Shown here: in pieces, positions 1-9,693 of the stretch | Layout: each line of letters begins with the position of its first letter | Position numbering within the stretch: the first letter of the stretch is position 1 | Source: Perkinsus marinus ATCC 50983 | Taxonomy: Eukaryota; Perkinsozoa; Perkinsida; Perkinsidae | Length of the DNA stretch: 20,068 nt | Assembly (NCBI RefSeq): GCF_000006405.1 | Contig: NW_003201757.1 | Coordinates: 39,540 to 59,607 of the forward strand | Direction: 5' to 3' | The notes under the pieces: model-generated | Told to the model about the DNA's origin: nothing | What the model saw: the letters and a program-made list of their open reading frames with translations, nothing else | Databases searched by the model: none | Program-made: the position numbers and the translations under genes

Positions 1-599
1 GTATCTCCACCAGTCGACTGACGATTGACGATATAGATAACACATTGGACACGTTGACATTGCACACGATAACACGTTGGACAACAGTCAGAGCCTGCGA
101 CTCACCGGAAATGGCGAACACTGTGCGTTAGAAAGAAAGAGCGTAACATAAGCATACTATACTCCACCTGGTAGCAGTATTATCATTAGGAGTACTACTG
201 GCCATGAGCAATTCAATGCGAGCCATCAGTATCCCTGTCTGAAAAAGGACCTCATACAAACGGACCGTCTCATATGAGACCGAAAGTTACTGTGAATTGT
301 TATCCTCTCTGGAATCAGATGGAGGTCTCCTCTCCTATACCAAAGTAGAGACAATAATCGTTTCAAGGATCGTCATGTGTCACTCAACAATCCTCAAGAG
401 AGACTAACATGAATTCTTCTGTGAACGCAACGACTCGATATCAGTAACAAAGCATATAGAAACGTACAACCGTGCTAACGTAATGGTGACGGGGAAGACA
501 TTGGACTCGGGGCGAGCCCATTAGGGTGCTGCTGCTGCTGAGGGCTCGCTGACGGTGGTGGTCGGGGCCTCGATTGAACCACGGAAAAGCCAAAGTCCT
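1..599. other. Intergenic, no gene seen
   Basis: I see no open frame of note and no RNA gene here. The stretch holds a perfect 14-bp palindrome at 267-280 (GTCTCATATGAGAC) and a short GCT trinucleotide run near 529-541. It lies downstream of the minus-strand gene that ends at 600 and may include that gene's 3' untranslated region. Confidence 0.5.
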
Positions 600-1788
600 T
601 TATGAACTCACAATCGGTCTGAACATGACACCATAGATGAAGAGAGACTCTGAAAACCTCACAGCTCTCGGGAGGGGAGGGTTAACCAAATGTATCGGCT
701 TCAATGCAGCATCGATCACTGGCTCCAGGGCCGCTGCCGGCAGAGCACTTCGCCCTGCTGATGTTGCCGCTTCCTGAGGCCAAGGGTAACGCGAGCACCG
801 ACGAGTTGCTATTACTTGTTCTCTGAGTAGGACCGATACAGATCCCGGAAGAATCATCTGGCCAGCATCCCTCGCTAACTCAATGTAGTTGTAAGCGTAT
901 AAAGCTAGAAGACGCTCTCTAGCGGACTTCTTGTCGGAACCTCGGTCGTGTACTGCCCGCATACAAGAGTGAACCTAAGCCACTGAGTTGGGCGCTACTG
1001 ACCACGAGCTAGGTTTCTAATATGAGCAAGGCTAGTACATCAGTACCAGAACACGAGGAACCGGACCAAATTTCGGATTGGATGCCTCTCTGACCTGAAT
1101 TTCCAAGTCGATCTGGCCAGCGGGCCCTGCCTCACTGAGCATCTCACTGACAAAGTCTTGGAGACTCTCGTCATGGTATTCTGAGACCGCCTCCTGGCCA
1201 TTGCCAGTACGTCGTTCCACAATGAGCAGCCATAACGGAGCCATCTTACGCCGTATCCCGAGGGCGAGCTGAGCCGCGAACACACATGTAATGAGAGTTG
1301 TCCGCGAGTCAGTATTACATCACTAGCAAGCACGACGCGGAAAGTCCCCCCTCGAGCTGAGTACTCTTTTCCTCGCAATATTGTAGGATGACGACCTCGC
1401 TGTTGCCACAGTCTGGTATGCTCCAATGTTGTAAGCAGAAGCTCGGGACCGTCGAAAACAAAGGATTCCTCGCGGACCGTCCACGGCAGATCATGGACTT
1501 GCTGAGGTGGGCAGCCTGGGTAGGTTATGCGCCAAGGAGTGGCTTGTTCACGCATCAGGAACACACGCCCAGGGGCTTCGCCAGGCAAACGTATTACGCT
1601 GAACTCAGGAGTTAGGGAGCCTTCGAGGAGATCGTCTGAGGCAAACAAACTATAGTTAAATGCGATAGAGAGCCTAACTAATAGTCAGTGACTGACTTTG
1701 GAGATCCTATAGCCCGTGATCGTAGGATTTGATATTTTTGAGAAGTCCTTGCATTTGAATTGGTACTGAAACAGTGGAGTTTAACCAT
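600..1788 (-). CDS. Candidate Mediator subunit 20 (MED20-like), four exons
   Basis: Spliced model on the minus strand: exons 1788-1767, 1635-1319, 1268-1067 and 952-600. Introns are 131, 50 and 114 nt with GT..AG borders, and phases agree throughout, giving 297 aa. Segments line up with the MED20 order from memory: RVFLMREQ near the start, then FVFDGPELLLTTLEHTRLW followed by TILRGKEYSARGG, then LLIVERRTG and SLQDFVSEML, and a late YAYNYIELARDAG corresponding to the QYMELF region of the human protein. MED20 is a TBP-fold subunit of the Mediator head module that bridges activators and RNA polymerase II in the nucleus. The tiny first exon (22 nt) is the weakest part. The tail beyond IELARDAG is longer than in the human 212-aa protein and may contain another intron. 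The family call is by eye and could be wrong; the long second and third exons are the best supported. Confidence 0.4.
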
Positions 1789-3225
1789 AGTGATATAAAA
1801 ACACTAGTGGAAAACACATTTCACGACTACTACAGGCCGCGAATATCGCGTTTTTCACCGAGTTTCACGCCACTTCACGTAAAACGGGTGAAACTCCAGT
1901 GTTGGAACAAATGCCTGCTTTCCTCAGCAGCTCCTCGGGTGTTTCCTCACTAATTATAGAAATTCACATACAAATTCGGGTAGAAGTGTACAGAAATTAA
2001 CGAAAAATTCCCAAATTTTCCTCAGAATTCTCATGTTGACGTCAACACATGCGGTTGACTATATGCATATTTTCCCACACTGTACAGAGAAGTTATTAGA
2101 ATTTCGAGAGATACCACTGACTATCACTTGCCGTATCGAACACATGACGAGTTTCGTTATTACTCATCTCAGTTCCATGTCTATCAGCATCCACTTGTGT
2201 GCTTTGTACTGTGGTCCTCTCAGGCATCACAGGCTGGTAGTAGTCCCTGCCTGTAGCTCGCCACTCGCCCAAAACTCTGCATGTCCCTTCCTGTCGTAGC
2301 CACAGCTCTACGTCGAGACCACATTCACGAGAAAGGCAGAGGCCAACACATTCCCCCATGGCTCAATTAAACTAAGGGATGGTTCACATTCCGGAGGTTC
2401 CCGGATCGATACTGGCATGCGGAACATGCTCTTCCTTTCCAATTTTCCAACTGTGAGCCACTGAGTCTTGTGAGAACTGTATGCAGAAGCTCCATTTTGG
2501 CTTCGATGCCTTCACTCAAAAATGTTGATTCTCAACGACTTGGAGCTTTTTCGACTTGTCTAGCCGTCCTCGTGAGCATTGAAGTTAATATGTCCGCAAA
2601 CTATAGCGACTATTATTCATCATCTAGTACTAATCTTCTTCACTTCTTCATTTATCCGTGTCGCAAAAGATATATACTCTTACACCTCAGCATTTGGGGA
2701 GCGTAGTGACGGGCTCCACTCGTTGATATTTGACTAACACACTTCCAACTTATATGTATACTTAAATATTGCGCAATGGGGACATGCCCTGCGTCCTAGC
2801 GGCAGATCCCAGGAGCCCTGCTATACCCGAGATAGAGCCTCTGGTTCGCTCATTCAGTCTATCGTCAATAGACTCGAGTTGGAACTGCCGGTTAGATGTT
2901 TTCGTGCGGCACTACGAGTGAGCTTCGCTTCGCCCGAAAAATGATTCCGGAATGACATTTCCGCAAGTCAGTTTTTTGTTAGCCCTAGCGTTACGTGGGC
3001 CAAGCTTATAACTAATTTTAGTACATGTGCTCGTCCTGGACTGGTCGACCGTGACCAGGCTCGGACCGGTTCGCTTACCGGTAGTGTCTACTATTTGCCG
3101 TCTCCTTAGGGTATAGCCGTGATAAACTCTGAATTGTCTCTAGCAGCTAGAGTCTAGCTATCGTGAGTGGGGAATGGTGTGGTAAGCGAAAATCCGAAAA
3201 AAACTTCAGTATCAGTGCTATTTCC
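1789..3225. other. Long stretch without a convincing gene
   Basis: Only short open frames occur, the longest 87-88 aa on opposite strands over 2033-2359, with no family resemblance or splice context I can support. The stretch contains a cluster of TTTCAC words with a 9-bp inverted repeat (1860-1868 and 1888-1896), one copy of a dispersed repeat (1958-2095), and presumably the promoter of the first Ubc13 gene at its right end. Lineage-specific exons cannot be excluded. Confidence 0.45.
1958..2095 (+). repeat. Dispersed repeat, copy A
   Basis: This segment resembles 15742-15878 in the same orientation. Shared words in order include CGGGTAGAAGT, TTTCCTCAGAATT, TCATGTTG, TCAACACATG, GTTGAC and TGCATA, with diverged sequence between them. 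I see no terminal inverted repeat or target-site duplication, so the family is unknown. It could be an old mobile-element fragment or a shared regulatory module, since both copies lie in gene-poor flanks. Confidence 0.6.
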
Positions 3226-3983
3226 ATGGCCATCACCAAACGAATCGAGAAGGAGACGCAGAAGCTGAGGGATGATCCTCGTAATAAGGGGGTATCGGTG
3301 TGCGCAGTATGAAGATTTGAGCTTTGGGGTATCTTTAGGTTGACCGTGCTCTTGATGGTTGTTGAAGATTTTTTTCTCTCAGCCCCGGGCCTTTATGCTG
3401 TCCCTGATCCCAAGAACAGTCGTTACTTCCATATCGAGTTAGAGGGACCAGACGGCACGCCTTACGAGAAGGGTTATTACAAGTTGGAGATGTTTTTACC
3501 CGAGGGGTATCCTATGGAGCCTCCAAAGGTGAGTACAGGTCGTCCTGTCGTGTTCGGTTGGTATATAGAGAGCTCTAAGGTCCGTTTCCTAACGAAGATA
3601 TATCATCCAAATATCGACAAGTTGGGTCGTATATGTTTGGATATTCTTAAGGATAAATGGTCCCCGGCACTTCAAATGAGGACCGTCCTACTCTCCATTC
3701 AAGCGTTGCTATCCGCCCCTGAGGTAATACCATACCTTCTACTACTGGTTATATAATGTAAACTAATCAGACTTAATCTCTTTCAGCCCGATGATCCGCT
3801 TGATCCCAGTGTAGCTGAGCATTTCAAGCACAACAGGGCCGAAGCTGATGCCATAGGTGATTCACTCGCTCCTTGGAACTCTCCTGATGTCACTCCTGGC
3901 CTGTTGTAATTTTCTGCCTTTCAGCACGAAATTGGAATCAGAAGTATGCCCTGCACGAGCCTCCCAAGACGATGATGCTCTAG
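3226..3983 (+). CDS. UBC13: Ubiquitin-conjugating enzyme E2 Ubc13 (UBE2N), copy 1, five exons
   Basis: Exons 3226-3280, 3383-3528, 3580-3723, 3787-3856 and 3925-3983 join in frame to 157 aa (human UBE2N is 152). The whole UBC fold is present: N-terminal helix [30 protein letters not shown], the [11 protein letters not shown] strand and loop, HPN at residues 76-78, catalytic cysteine at 86 within [18 protein letters not shown], and the C-terminal helix ending [12 protein letters not shown]. With a Uev partner this family builds Lys63-linked ubiquitin chains in DNA-damage tolerance and signalling. Introns are 102, 51, 63 and 68 nt, all GT..AG. Intron 2 is 51 nt and open in frame, so its retention would insert 17 residues. 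The start ATG is fixed by the conserved N-terminal helix. A near-identical second gene follows 293 bp downstream. Confidence 0.93.
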
Positions 3984-4276
3984 ATGTGTGCCAAGAGCCA
4001 ATGCTTGGTACATTAGCTTTGTAGTAATGCTGGACCAGTGCTTGTTTGATGACGAAGAGTTATGGCCGCATTGATATACCTGTTATACTGTTGAGGAGTC
4101 CCTTGAGACCAGCGATCGCTATGGGCTCTGGTTATGACTCTTGGTGCTCCCCTCCCCGATACTGTGTAATAGTTGACAGTTCCCTCTATATCGTTTCTTT
4201 TCAAATCTCGGGAGTTGCGTATATCAATAATAGAAGGATTGGAGTACTTAGGGTGTCCTTGGGGGAACATCTCTGA

Positions 4277-4954
4277 ATGGTCACTACTAAGCGCATTGAG
4301 AAGGAGACTCAGAAGTTGAAGGAAGATTCTCGCTAAACTGTGGTAGAGGGAAATGGGCTCGGGCCGATAGTAGTTGCTCCTTGTCTGCAGCGCCGGGGCT
4401 GTCAGCCGTCCCTGCTTCTGGCAATTTGAGATACTTCCATATCGAGTTAGAGGGACCAGACGGCACCCCTTACGAGAAGGGTTATTACAAGTTGGAGATG
4501 TTTTTACCCGAGGGGTATCCTATGGAGCCTCCAAAGGTGAGTATAGGTCGTCCTGTCGTGTTCGGTTGGTATATATAGAGTTATAAGGTCCGTTTCCTAA
4601 CGAAGATATATCATCCAAATATCGATAAGTTGGGTCGTATATGTTTGGGTATTCTCAAGGATAAATGGTCCCCGGCACTTCAAATGAGGACCGTCCTACT
4701 CTCCATTCAAGCATTGCTGTCCGCCCCTGAGGTAATACCATACCTTCTACTACTGGTTAGGGCGGGATCCCCTTATTGCCAGCTCGCTGATCCCCTGGAA
4801 ACCGGTGTCGCTGAGCATTTCAAACACAATAGGGCAGAAGCGGACAACGTTGGTAGTAATGGAAATTTACTACTTTTATGGTATATTTGTGCTAGCCCGG
4901 AGCTGGAACCAGATCTATCCGATGCATAAAAACAGTTGTGAAGTGTCGCTGTGA
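4277..4954 (+). CDS. UBC13: Ubc13-like E2, tandem copy 2, five exons
   Basis: Exons 4277-4331, 4391-4536, 4588-4731, 4783-4852 and 4896-4954 have exactly the same lengths (55, 146, 144, 70, 59 nt) and phases as copy 1, giving another 157-aa protein without internal stops. The active-site cysteine and HPN motif are kept. The aspartate two residues after the cysteine becomes glycine (ICLD to ICLG). Exons 1, 4 and 5 differ strongly from copy 1, and the C-terminus reads [11 protein letters not shown] and then differs. Intron 1 begins GC instead of GT (4332-4390, CTGCAG acceptor), so it must splice as GC-AG or the gene fails. Intact exon lengths despite divergence argue for a functional paralogue rather than a decaying copy, but expression is unproven. 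Confidence 0.82.
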
Positions 4955-5053
4955 GTTGTGCTATTTCCATAGCAACGCTGCAATGTATCAATTGTATTGG
5001 ACATATGCCGGCAGTTTCCTAAACACTGACACCTTTGCTGTTGGTTGTCTAGG

Positions 5054-5718
5054 ATGGAGGGTGCCGGGATCGAACCTGCGTTTAGTTGGCTTAGCTCCCT
5101 CTTCGCTGGCTCCTGTTGCCATCTTCAATTCCTCATCATGGTATCGCCCCCAGATCGGGGTCAGCATAACCCGGTGTTGGGCTCACCTTGCCGTGTTGAT
5201 AAGGATGCTTCTTCGCCTTCTACAGTGGACGACATCAGTCATTGCAGTCCAATGACGAGGAGCTCATCCCCAGTGTTGGTGACGCCTCCTCAGCAGAGCC
5301 AAGCGGGCCTTCAGACCGCCTTGGGCTTTGCAGCATCACAGTTGTTCAAAGCTGGATGTTTTGTGGGTAAGCTCATCCACGCTTACTCGTAGTCTCTCAC
5401 CGTTGGAGTCGGTGAATGTGTTTTCTTCGATATGCGTTATAGAATTGGTACTAGTATTGTGAGCTTTGTTTACAATCTGCGTGGACTTCAGTGATAGTCG
5501 TGGGAACATTTGAGAAAGAGATTTTAGTTGTTTCGTCAGGTGATAAGATCGATGAGCTCCTCGACGCGTTGATCCCTAATGAGACTTCTCCGAATCGCAC
5601 CAGAAGCGTGGGGCGGCCGCCTAAAGAGTCAGCGCTGGAAGATCACGAATGGGTCCTCGTTGAGCGGCCCTCCGACGGCCTATCACCTCATAGTTCTGCT
5701 GGTATTATGCACAAGTAG
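5054..5718 (+). CDS. Unknown two-exon protein with hydrophobic segment and Atg8-binding-like motif
   Basis: Exons 5054-5366 and 5492-5718 join in phase 1 across a 125-nt intron (GTAAGC donor, TTCAG acceptor) to 179 aa. I do not recognise the family. Visible parts: a Ser/Pro/Gln-rich N-terminal half; a hydrophobic stretch created by the splice junction at about residues 89-111 (ALGFAASQLF...CFVVIVVGTF); a polar segment with KIDELLDALI; and EDHEWVLV near residues 154-161. The last fits an acidic-flanked W-x-x-V LC3/Atg8-interacting motif, similar to EWVNV of PLEKHM1. A membrane-tethered adaptor would fit, but that is inference. The start is the first ATG of the frame, 99 bp after the second Ubc13 gene; the frame is also open a few codons upstream without an ATG. 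Confidence 0.6.
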
Positions 5719-5915
5719 GATCTGTCCTACTGATGTACACTATTGGTGTGGAAGTGTATATGAGTGAAATTTGTTGGTGTACTATTCAATGTTATTGCTA
5801 CTATCACTTGGTGTCCACCGAATCGATTTACGTTAATTCGGAATTTTCTATTGTGTTCAAAGTAAATCATTCGAACGTTTCTCGGTTGTCTTTCTCCTCC
5901 TTTTGTGTGTCGTGA

Positions 5916-8126
5916 ATGGTGTTCGGGGACATCGCGGAGGTCTGGTTACCTGAGCTATGCTGGAGCTACAAGACGGGTCGATTCGAAGAGCATATGGGCG
6001 TGAGGATTCTCACGGCAAATCGCATTGATGGAAATCCCGTCAGGTTGCTGTGTCGAGGAGTGGGGTGATAGTAGGGGTGTATGAGGACCTCTCGGGCATC
6101 CCTGAGGCCTACCGCCAGAGGGAGTTCAAAAGGGTGGCCATGCTACCAGGATTTGTCAACTGCCATAGTCATGCTTTTCAAAGGAACCTCAGAGGCAAGG
6201 GAGAATCTGATTATGAAAGAGGTCGGTGTAGAGGACCGGATGGTCATGTTGATCGTTTTAGAGGTGATTGCATGGTCAGAGTCTCGACGCTGTGTTGTAT
6301 AGTCATATCGTCGGGAGGAATCCATGAGCGTGGAAATATGAGTTCAATGCTAGTTCTTGTGTGTGTATTTCCTACTATACACGTACAAGTTCAGGTGGTG
6401 ATAGAACGGCGAACTTCTGGTCGTGGCGGGAGGAGATGTATCGTCTAGTGTCTACCGTAGCAGCTGATAAGACTCGTTTTAAGGAAGTCTGCCAGTAGTG
6501 TTAAGGATGGCTATCCTTATCTGATTTGGGATAATACTCTTCCTCAGACGCTGTTTTTCCGAGATGAGAGATGCCGGTATCACCAGCGTGGGTGAGTTCC
6601 ACTACCTCCACCACCAGGACGCGGCTACTGCTAATGACTACGCATTGGACCTAGCTGTGTTGGAAGCCGCCCATGATGTTGGAATACGAATGAGATTCAT
6701 TCAAACGTGAGGCTAGACGCTTTCATACTCGTAGTGGTGGTAGTCGATACCTAGGCTTTCAATTCATGATGTTTTATAGTCGGGCGTAGTTACCGAACCA
6801 ATCATATCTCCTCGTCCTTAGATATTATCATTCCTCAAGTGCTGATGGCAGGCCTCTCGAGGGTAGTCAGAAGCACTTTGAGTCACATGATGTAAATAGT
6901 TGATTTCTTCGTGGAGTCTTGACGGTTTCCCTGTCAGTTGAATGTTTTTAAAGGGCAGTTCGAACGACTCGAGGCCTTTGTCGCTGACAAGCCTCTACTG
7001 GGGTTGGCTGTAGCCGCTCATTCTATCCGAGGCTGCGATCTGAAGAGCGCCAGAGAGTTATTGGATTTCGCAAGGGAGAAGAAGGTCCCCTTCCATATGC
7101 ATGTGGAGGAGCAGATGCAGGAGGTGGAGGATGCCAAACGGGTGTAGGCTTCTGATCGATCACGAAGTGAATCACTACACGTCTCTAATTCGGTCCTACA
7201 AGTTAGCGCTAGCTTATGCTAAGACACTAACCCGATCTCATCACATGAATATGTTCATCAAGTTCCTTATACGGACGTATGTTTACCCATTCTGGGGTCA
7301 AGTCGACCGACTCCGGAAGCGAAAATGAATTCCAAAGCGCAGTCAAAGCCGAATGCATGCTTCTCATCAGCACCCGAAACTGGACGAGTAGGTTAATTCG
7401 AATTTCGATTGGAATTTGGCAGGTACTCAGGGCGGACAGTATCTCGTGCGCTGTTGGACAGTGGTATCTATGGCTCTGATGTGACGCTGGTTCACTGTAC
7501 ACATACTACTGTAGAGGACATGATAGATCTCGCGGGGAAGGGCACCAACATTTGTATATGTCCGACCACCGAGGGCTGCCTAGCTGATGGTTTTCCAGAC
7601 CTATCTCAACTGCGGCCAGGCGACGGACAGGTTCCTTGGTCGTGGTCTCATCAGCGTGAGGTCTCACTTCAGGTGTGTATAGGATCGGACTGCAATTCCC
7701 GTATCGACACTTTGGAGGAGCTCAGATGGTTGGAGTATGCTCACAGACTTCGGACGCAACGACGTGGTGTGCTCATTACGGATACCTTACCGAAAACTCC
7801 CGAGGAATCAAGGCTGGCTGTAATGAAGATTTGCTTCACTCGAGTCGCTGGGATCAGTCTATGTGCATCACTAGTATCATTAAACATTCATCCTTTCTTA
7901 GACTGTACTCCTTGGTATCGCCACGGAAGGGGGAGCACGTTCCCTCAGCCTTACTGAAGTTGGACGGATCGCCGCCGGTTATGTGGCTGATGTTTCTCTG
8001 GTCAACCTCGACCATCCAGCTCTGGTTGGTCTAGGAGGCGACATTCGGGATACCCTAGGCCCAGCGTTGGTATTCGGTCTGAGTGCTAATGAGGCGGTCT
8101 GTGCTAGTGCGGTGGCCGGGAAGTAG
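5916..8126 (+). CDS. hutF: Formimidoylglutamate deiminase (HutF-type amidohydrolase), nine exons
   Basis: Exons 5916-5999, 6044-6221, 6395-6494, 6548-6706, 6822-6891, 6938-7143, 7423-7630, 7673-7819 and 7902-8126 join to 458 aa, close to the roughly 450 aa of bacterial HutF. The enzyme hydrolyses N-formimino-L-glutamate to N-formyl-L-glutamate and ammonia in histidine breakdown. Family landmarks occur in order: PGFVNCHSHAFQR (metal ligands H69, H71), FWSWREEMYRLV, GITSVGEFHYLHH, PLEGSQKHF, AAHSIRG, PFHMHVEEQMQEV, VTLVHCTHT, GSD followed by LEELRWLEYAHRLR, and C-terminal GRIAAGYVADVSLVNLDHP. The usual GSDSH is GSDCN here. Introns are 42-279 nt. The 42-nt intron (7631-7672) is in frame and stop-free, so it could be retained. 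Eukaryotes usually handle this substrate with formiminotransferase-cyclodeaminase, so a bacterial origin is likely. The start is the first ATG giving the conserved N-terminal segment VWLPELCWSY. Confidence 0.88.
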
Positions 8127-8248
8127 TGAACTAGTCGGGCGTGTTCTTTTGGAGCATCGTGGGCAGGTGGAGAATTTCCCAATCGGGTCTGGCTGTGAGC
8201 TCAGTAGAGTTTCTAAACCGTCCTTTGAAAATCAAGCACCACATCATA

Positions 8249-9693
8249 ATGCAGAAGGGCGTCCTCCCTGAGGACCCTGGAGACGTTCTTGCCTTGGCTC
8301 GAGCGTTCATAAACTCGGCCAGCCCGAGTGGGTACGAGAAGAACATGGGGGAGGTCATAACGGACCGCTTGAGGATGACTGGATGGGAGGTGATGGAGTG
8401 CCTCGGGTTGAGTCTGGTATCGCATCTGTGGTGCCCAGGTAGAGGCCTTTGAAGTGGCCCCACAGGCCAACAATCCCGATGGCCCGATGCGACATAATGT
8501 CTTTGCCTACCGTCCTGGCTGCAGGGATAGAGTTGAGGTCCTCTTTAACACGCATCTGGACACAGTCCCACCGCATTTCGACTCGTATCTCGACAAGGAC
8601 CCTGACAGCGGTCGACAGCGGCTACGAGGAAGAGGGGCGTGTGATACGAAGTCCCTCTCGGCGTCGATGATTGTGGCAGGAGACAGGCTTGTTGCCGTGA
8701 GTTCGCAGACGATCTCTGAGGGGTTTATATAACCCCACCATTGTTCAGTCTGGTGTCGGCGACAAGGTGGGTTTCTTATTCGTCGTTAGCGAGGAGACTG
8801 ACCACAGCGGTATGACAGCGGCCAATAGTCAAGTAGGGAATCTTATCCCCAGTCTGAAGTGAGGGCATGACTATCGCGCGAGGTGAAAGATTAGGTAGGT
8901 ACGTCATAGTAGGAGAGCCAACTGCGGGCAAAGTTATAGTTAATCAGAAGGGGGTTGTGAAGATCCGTCTTACCGCTAAGGGTGTCGCCGCGCACAGTGG
9001 ATATCCTCACCTGGGTACGAGCGCCATTCATACCCTCACTGAGCTCCTACACAAAGTTATGGCCTATCCTTGGCCCAAGGACGACGTTCTGGGCGGTATG
9101 GTGGCGGGGCTTCTGTTCTGCCTACATGGCAAAGTCATAGATACGGACGTGAACGTTGGCCGCATCGAAGGGGGTCAGGCTGATAATGCGCTAGCGGAGC
9201 GATGCAGAGCCACATTGATGTTCAGAGTTACCGAGTCGTGAGTTTCCCAACTTGAGCATCATGGACAGGATACTCGGCGTTTTCAGATCTGCCCGTATAA
9301 TTGAAGTGGTGGAAAGTCTCTGCGTGAATGCTACGGGGGCCTCTGTGGAAGCAGAAGTTATCTCGAGAAATGAACCTGTTAATATGAAATATGTTAAAGA
9401 GTAGAAACAGTTTCTCCCACTGCCTCTACTTTGGTGCTCAGACTCGTTAAAGGCCATCCATTCGGAGTGGCTGCCTTTAATACCGACATATCATTTTTCG
9501 CTCCGACTTTGGAGATGCACGACGCCAAAGCCATCCTGTAAGGCTGGCAGTAGCGCCTATTTGCCTAAGCGTTGGGAAATGTGGTTTGATCCATGCGCCG
9601 AATACATCACCAGCGAGCATTGGCGCAGTACCAGTGGGGCACTGGGCCAGTAGCATTCCTCTGAGTTACTATATGAAGAATGTTCATGCTTGA
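8249..9693 (+). CDS. M20 family zinc amidohydrolase (ArgE/DapE group), eight exons
   Basis: Exons 8249-8389, 8439-8696, 8749-8858, 8899-9095, 9135-9237, 9269-9400, 9442-9537 and 9570-9693 join to 386 aa. M20 landmarks: SPSGYE, FNTHLDTVPP (H86, D88), GRGACDTK (D116), catalytic pair SEETDHSG (E148, E149), IVGEPT (E176), AHSGYPHLGTSAIH in the dimerisation lid, NVGRIEGGQADN, AAFNTDI, and a C-terminal IHAPNT (H354) at the expected last metal ligand. The family removes acyl groups from amino acids (acetylornithine, succinyl-diaminopimelate and relatives); the substrate is not shown by sequence. It lies 122 bp after hutF on the same strand. Introns are tiny (31-52 nt). The 31-nt and 32-nt introns (9238-9268, 9538-9569) and the C-terminal frame are the weak points. 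The 39-nt intron at 9096-9134 is stop-free and could be retained. Confidence 0.85.

Noticed and set aside
2033-2359. Small genes on both strands over the same bases (87-88 aa each)
   Set aside because: The frames overlap head to head, no domain or signal is visible, and part of the plus frame lies inside the dispersed repeat.
4332-4390. Calling Ubc13 copy 2 a pseudogene because of the GC donor and the TAA just after exon 1
   Set aside because: All five exons keep exact lengths and phases and the joined frame is open; GC-AG introns exist in eukaryotes.
5056-5082. A minus-strand tRNA remnant, because GTTCGATCCC (T-loop-like) occurs in reverse at 5064-5074
   Set aside because: The T stem has a mismatch and no anticodon arm, D arm or matching 5' acceptor half could be found upstream.
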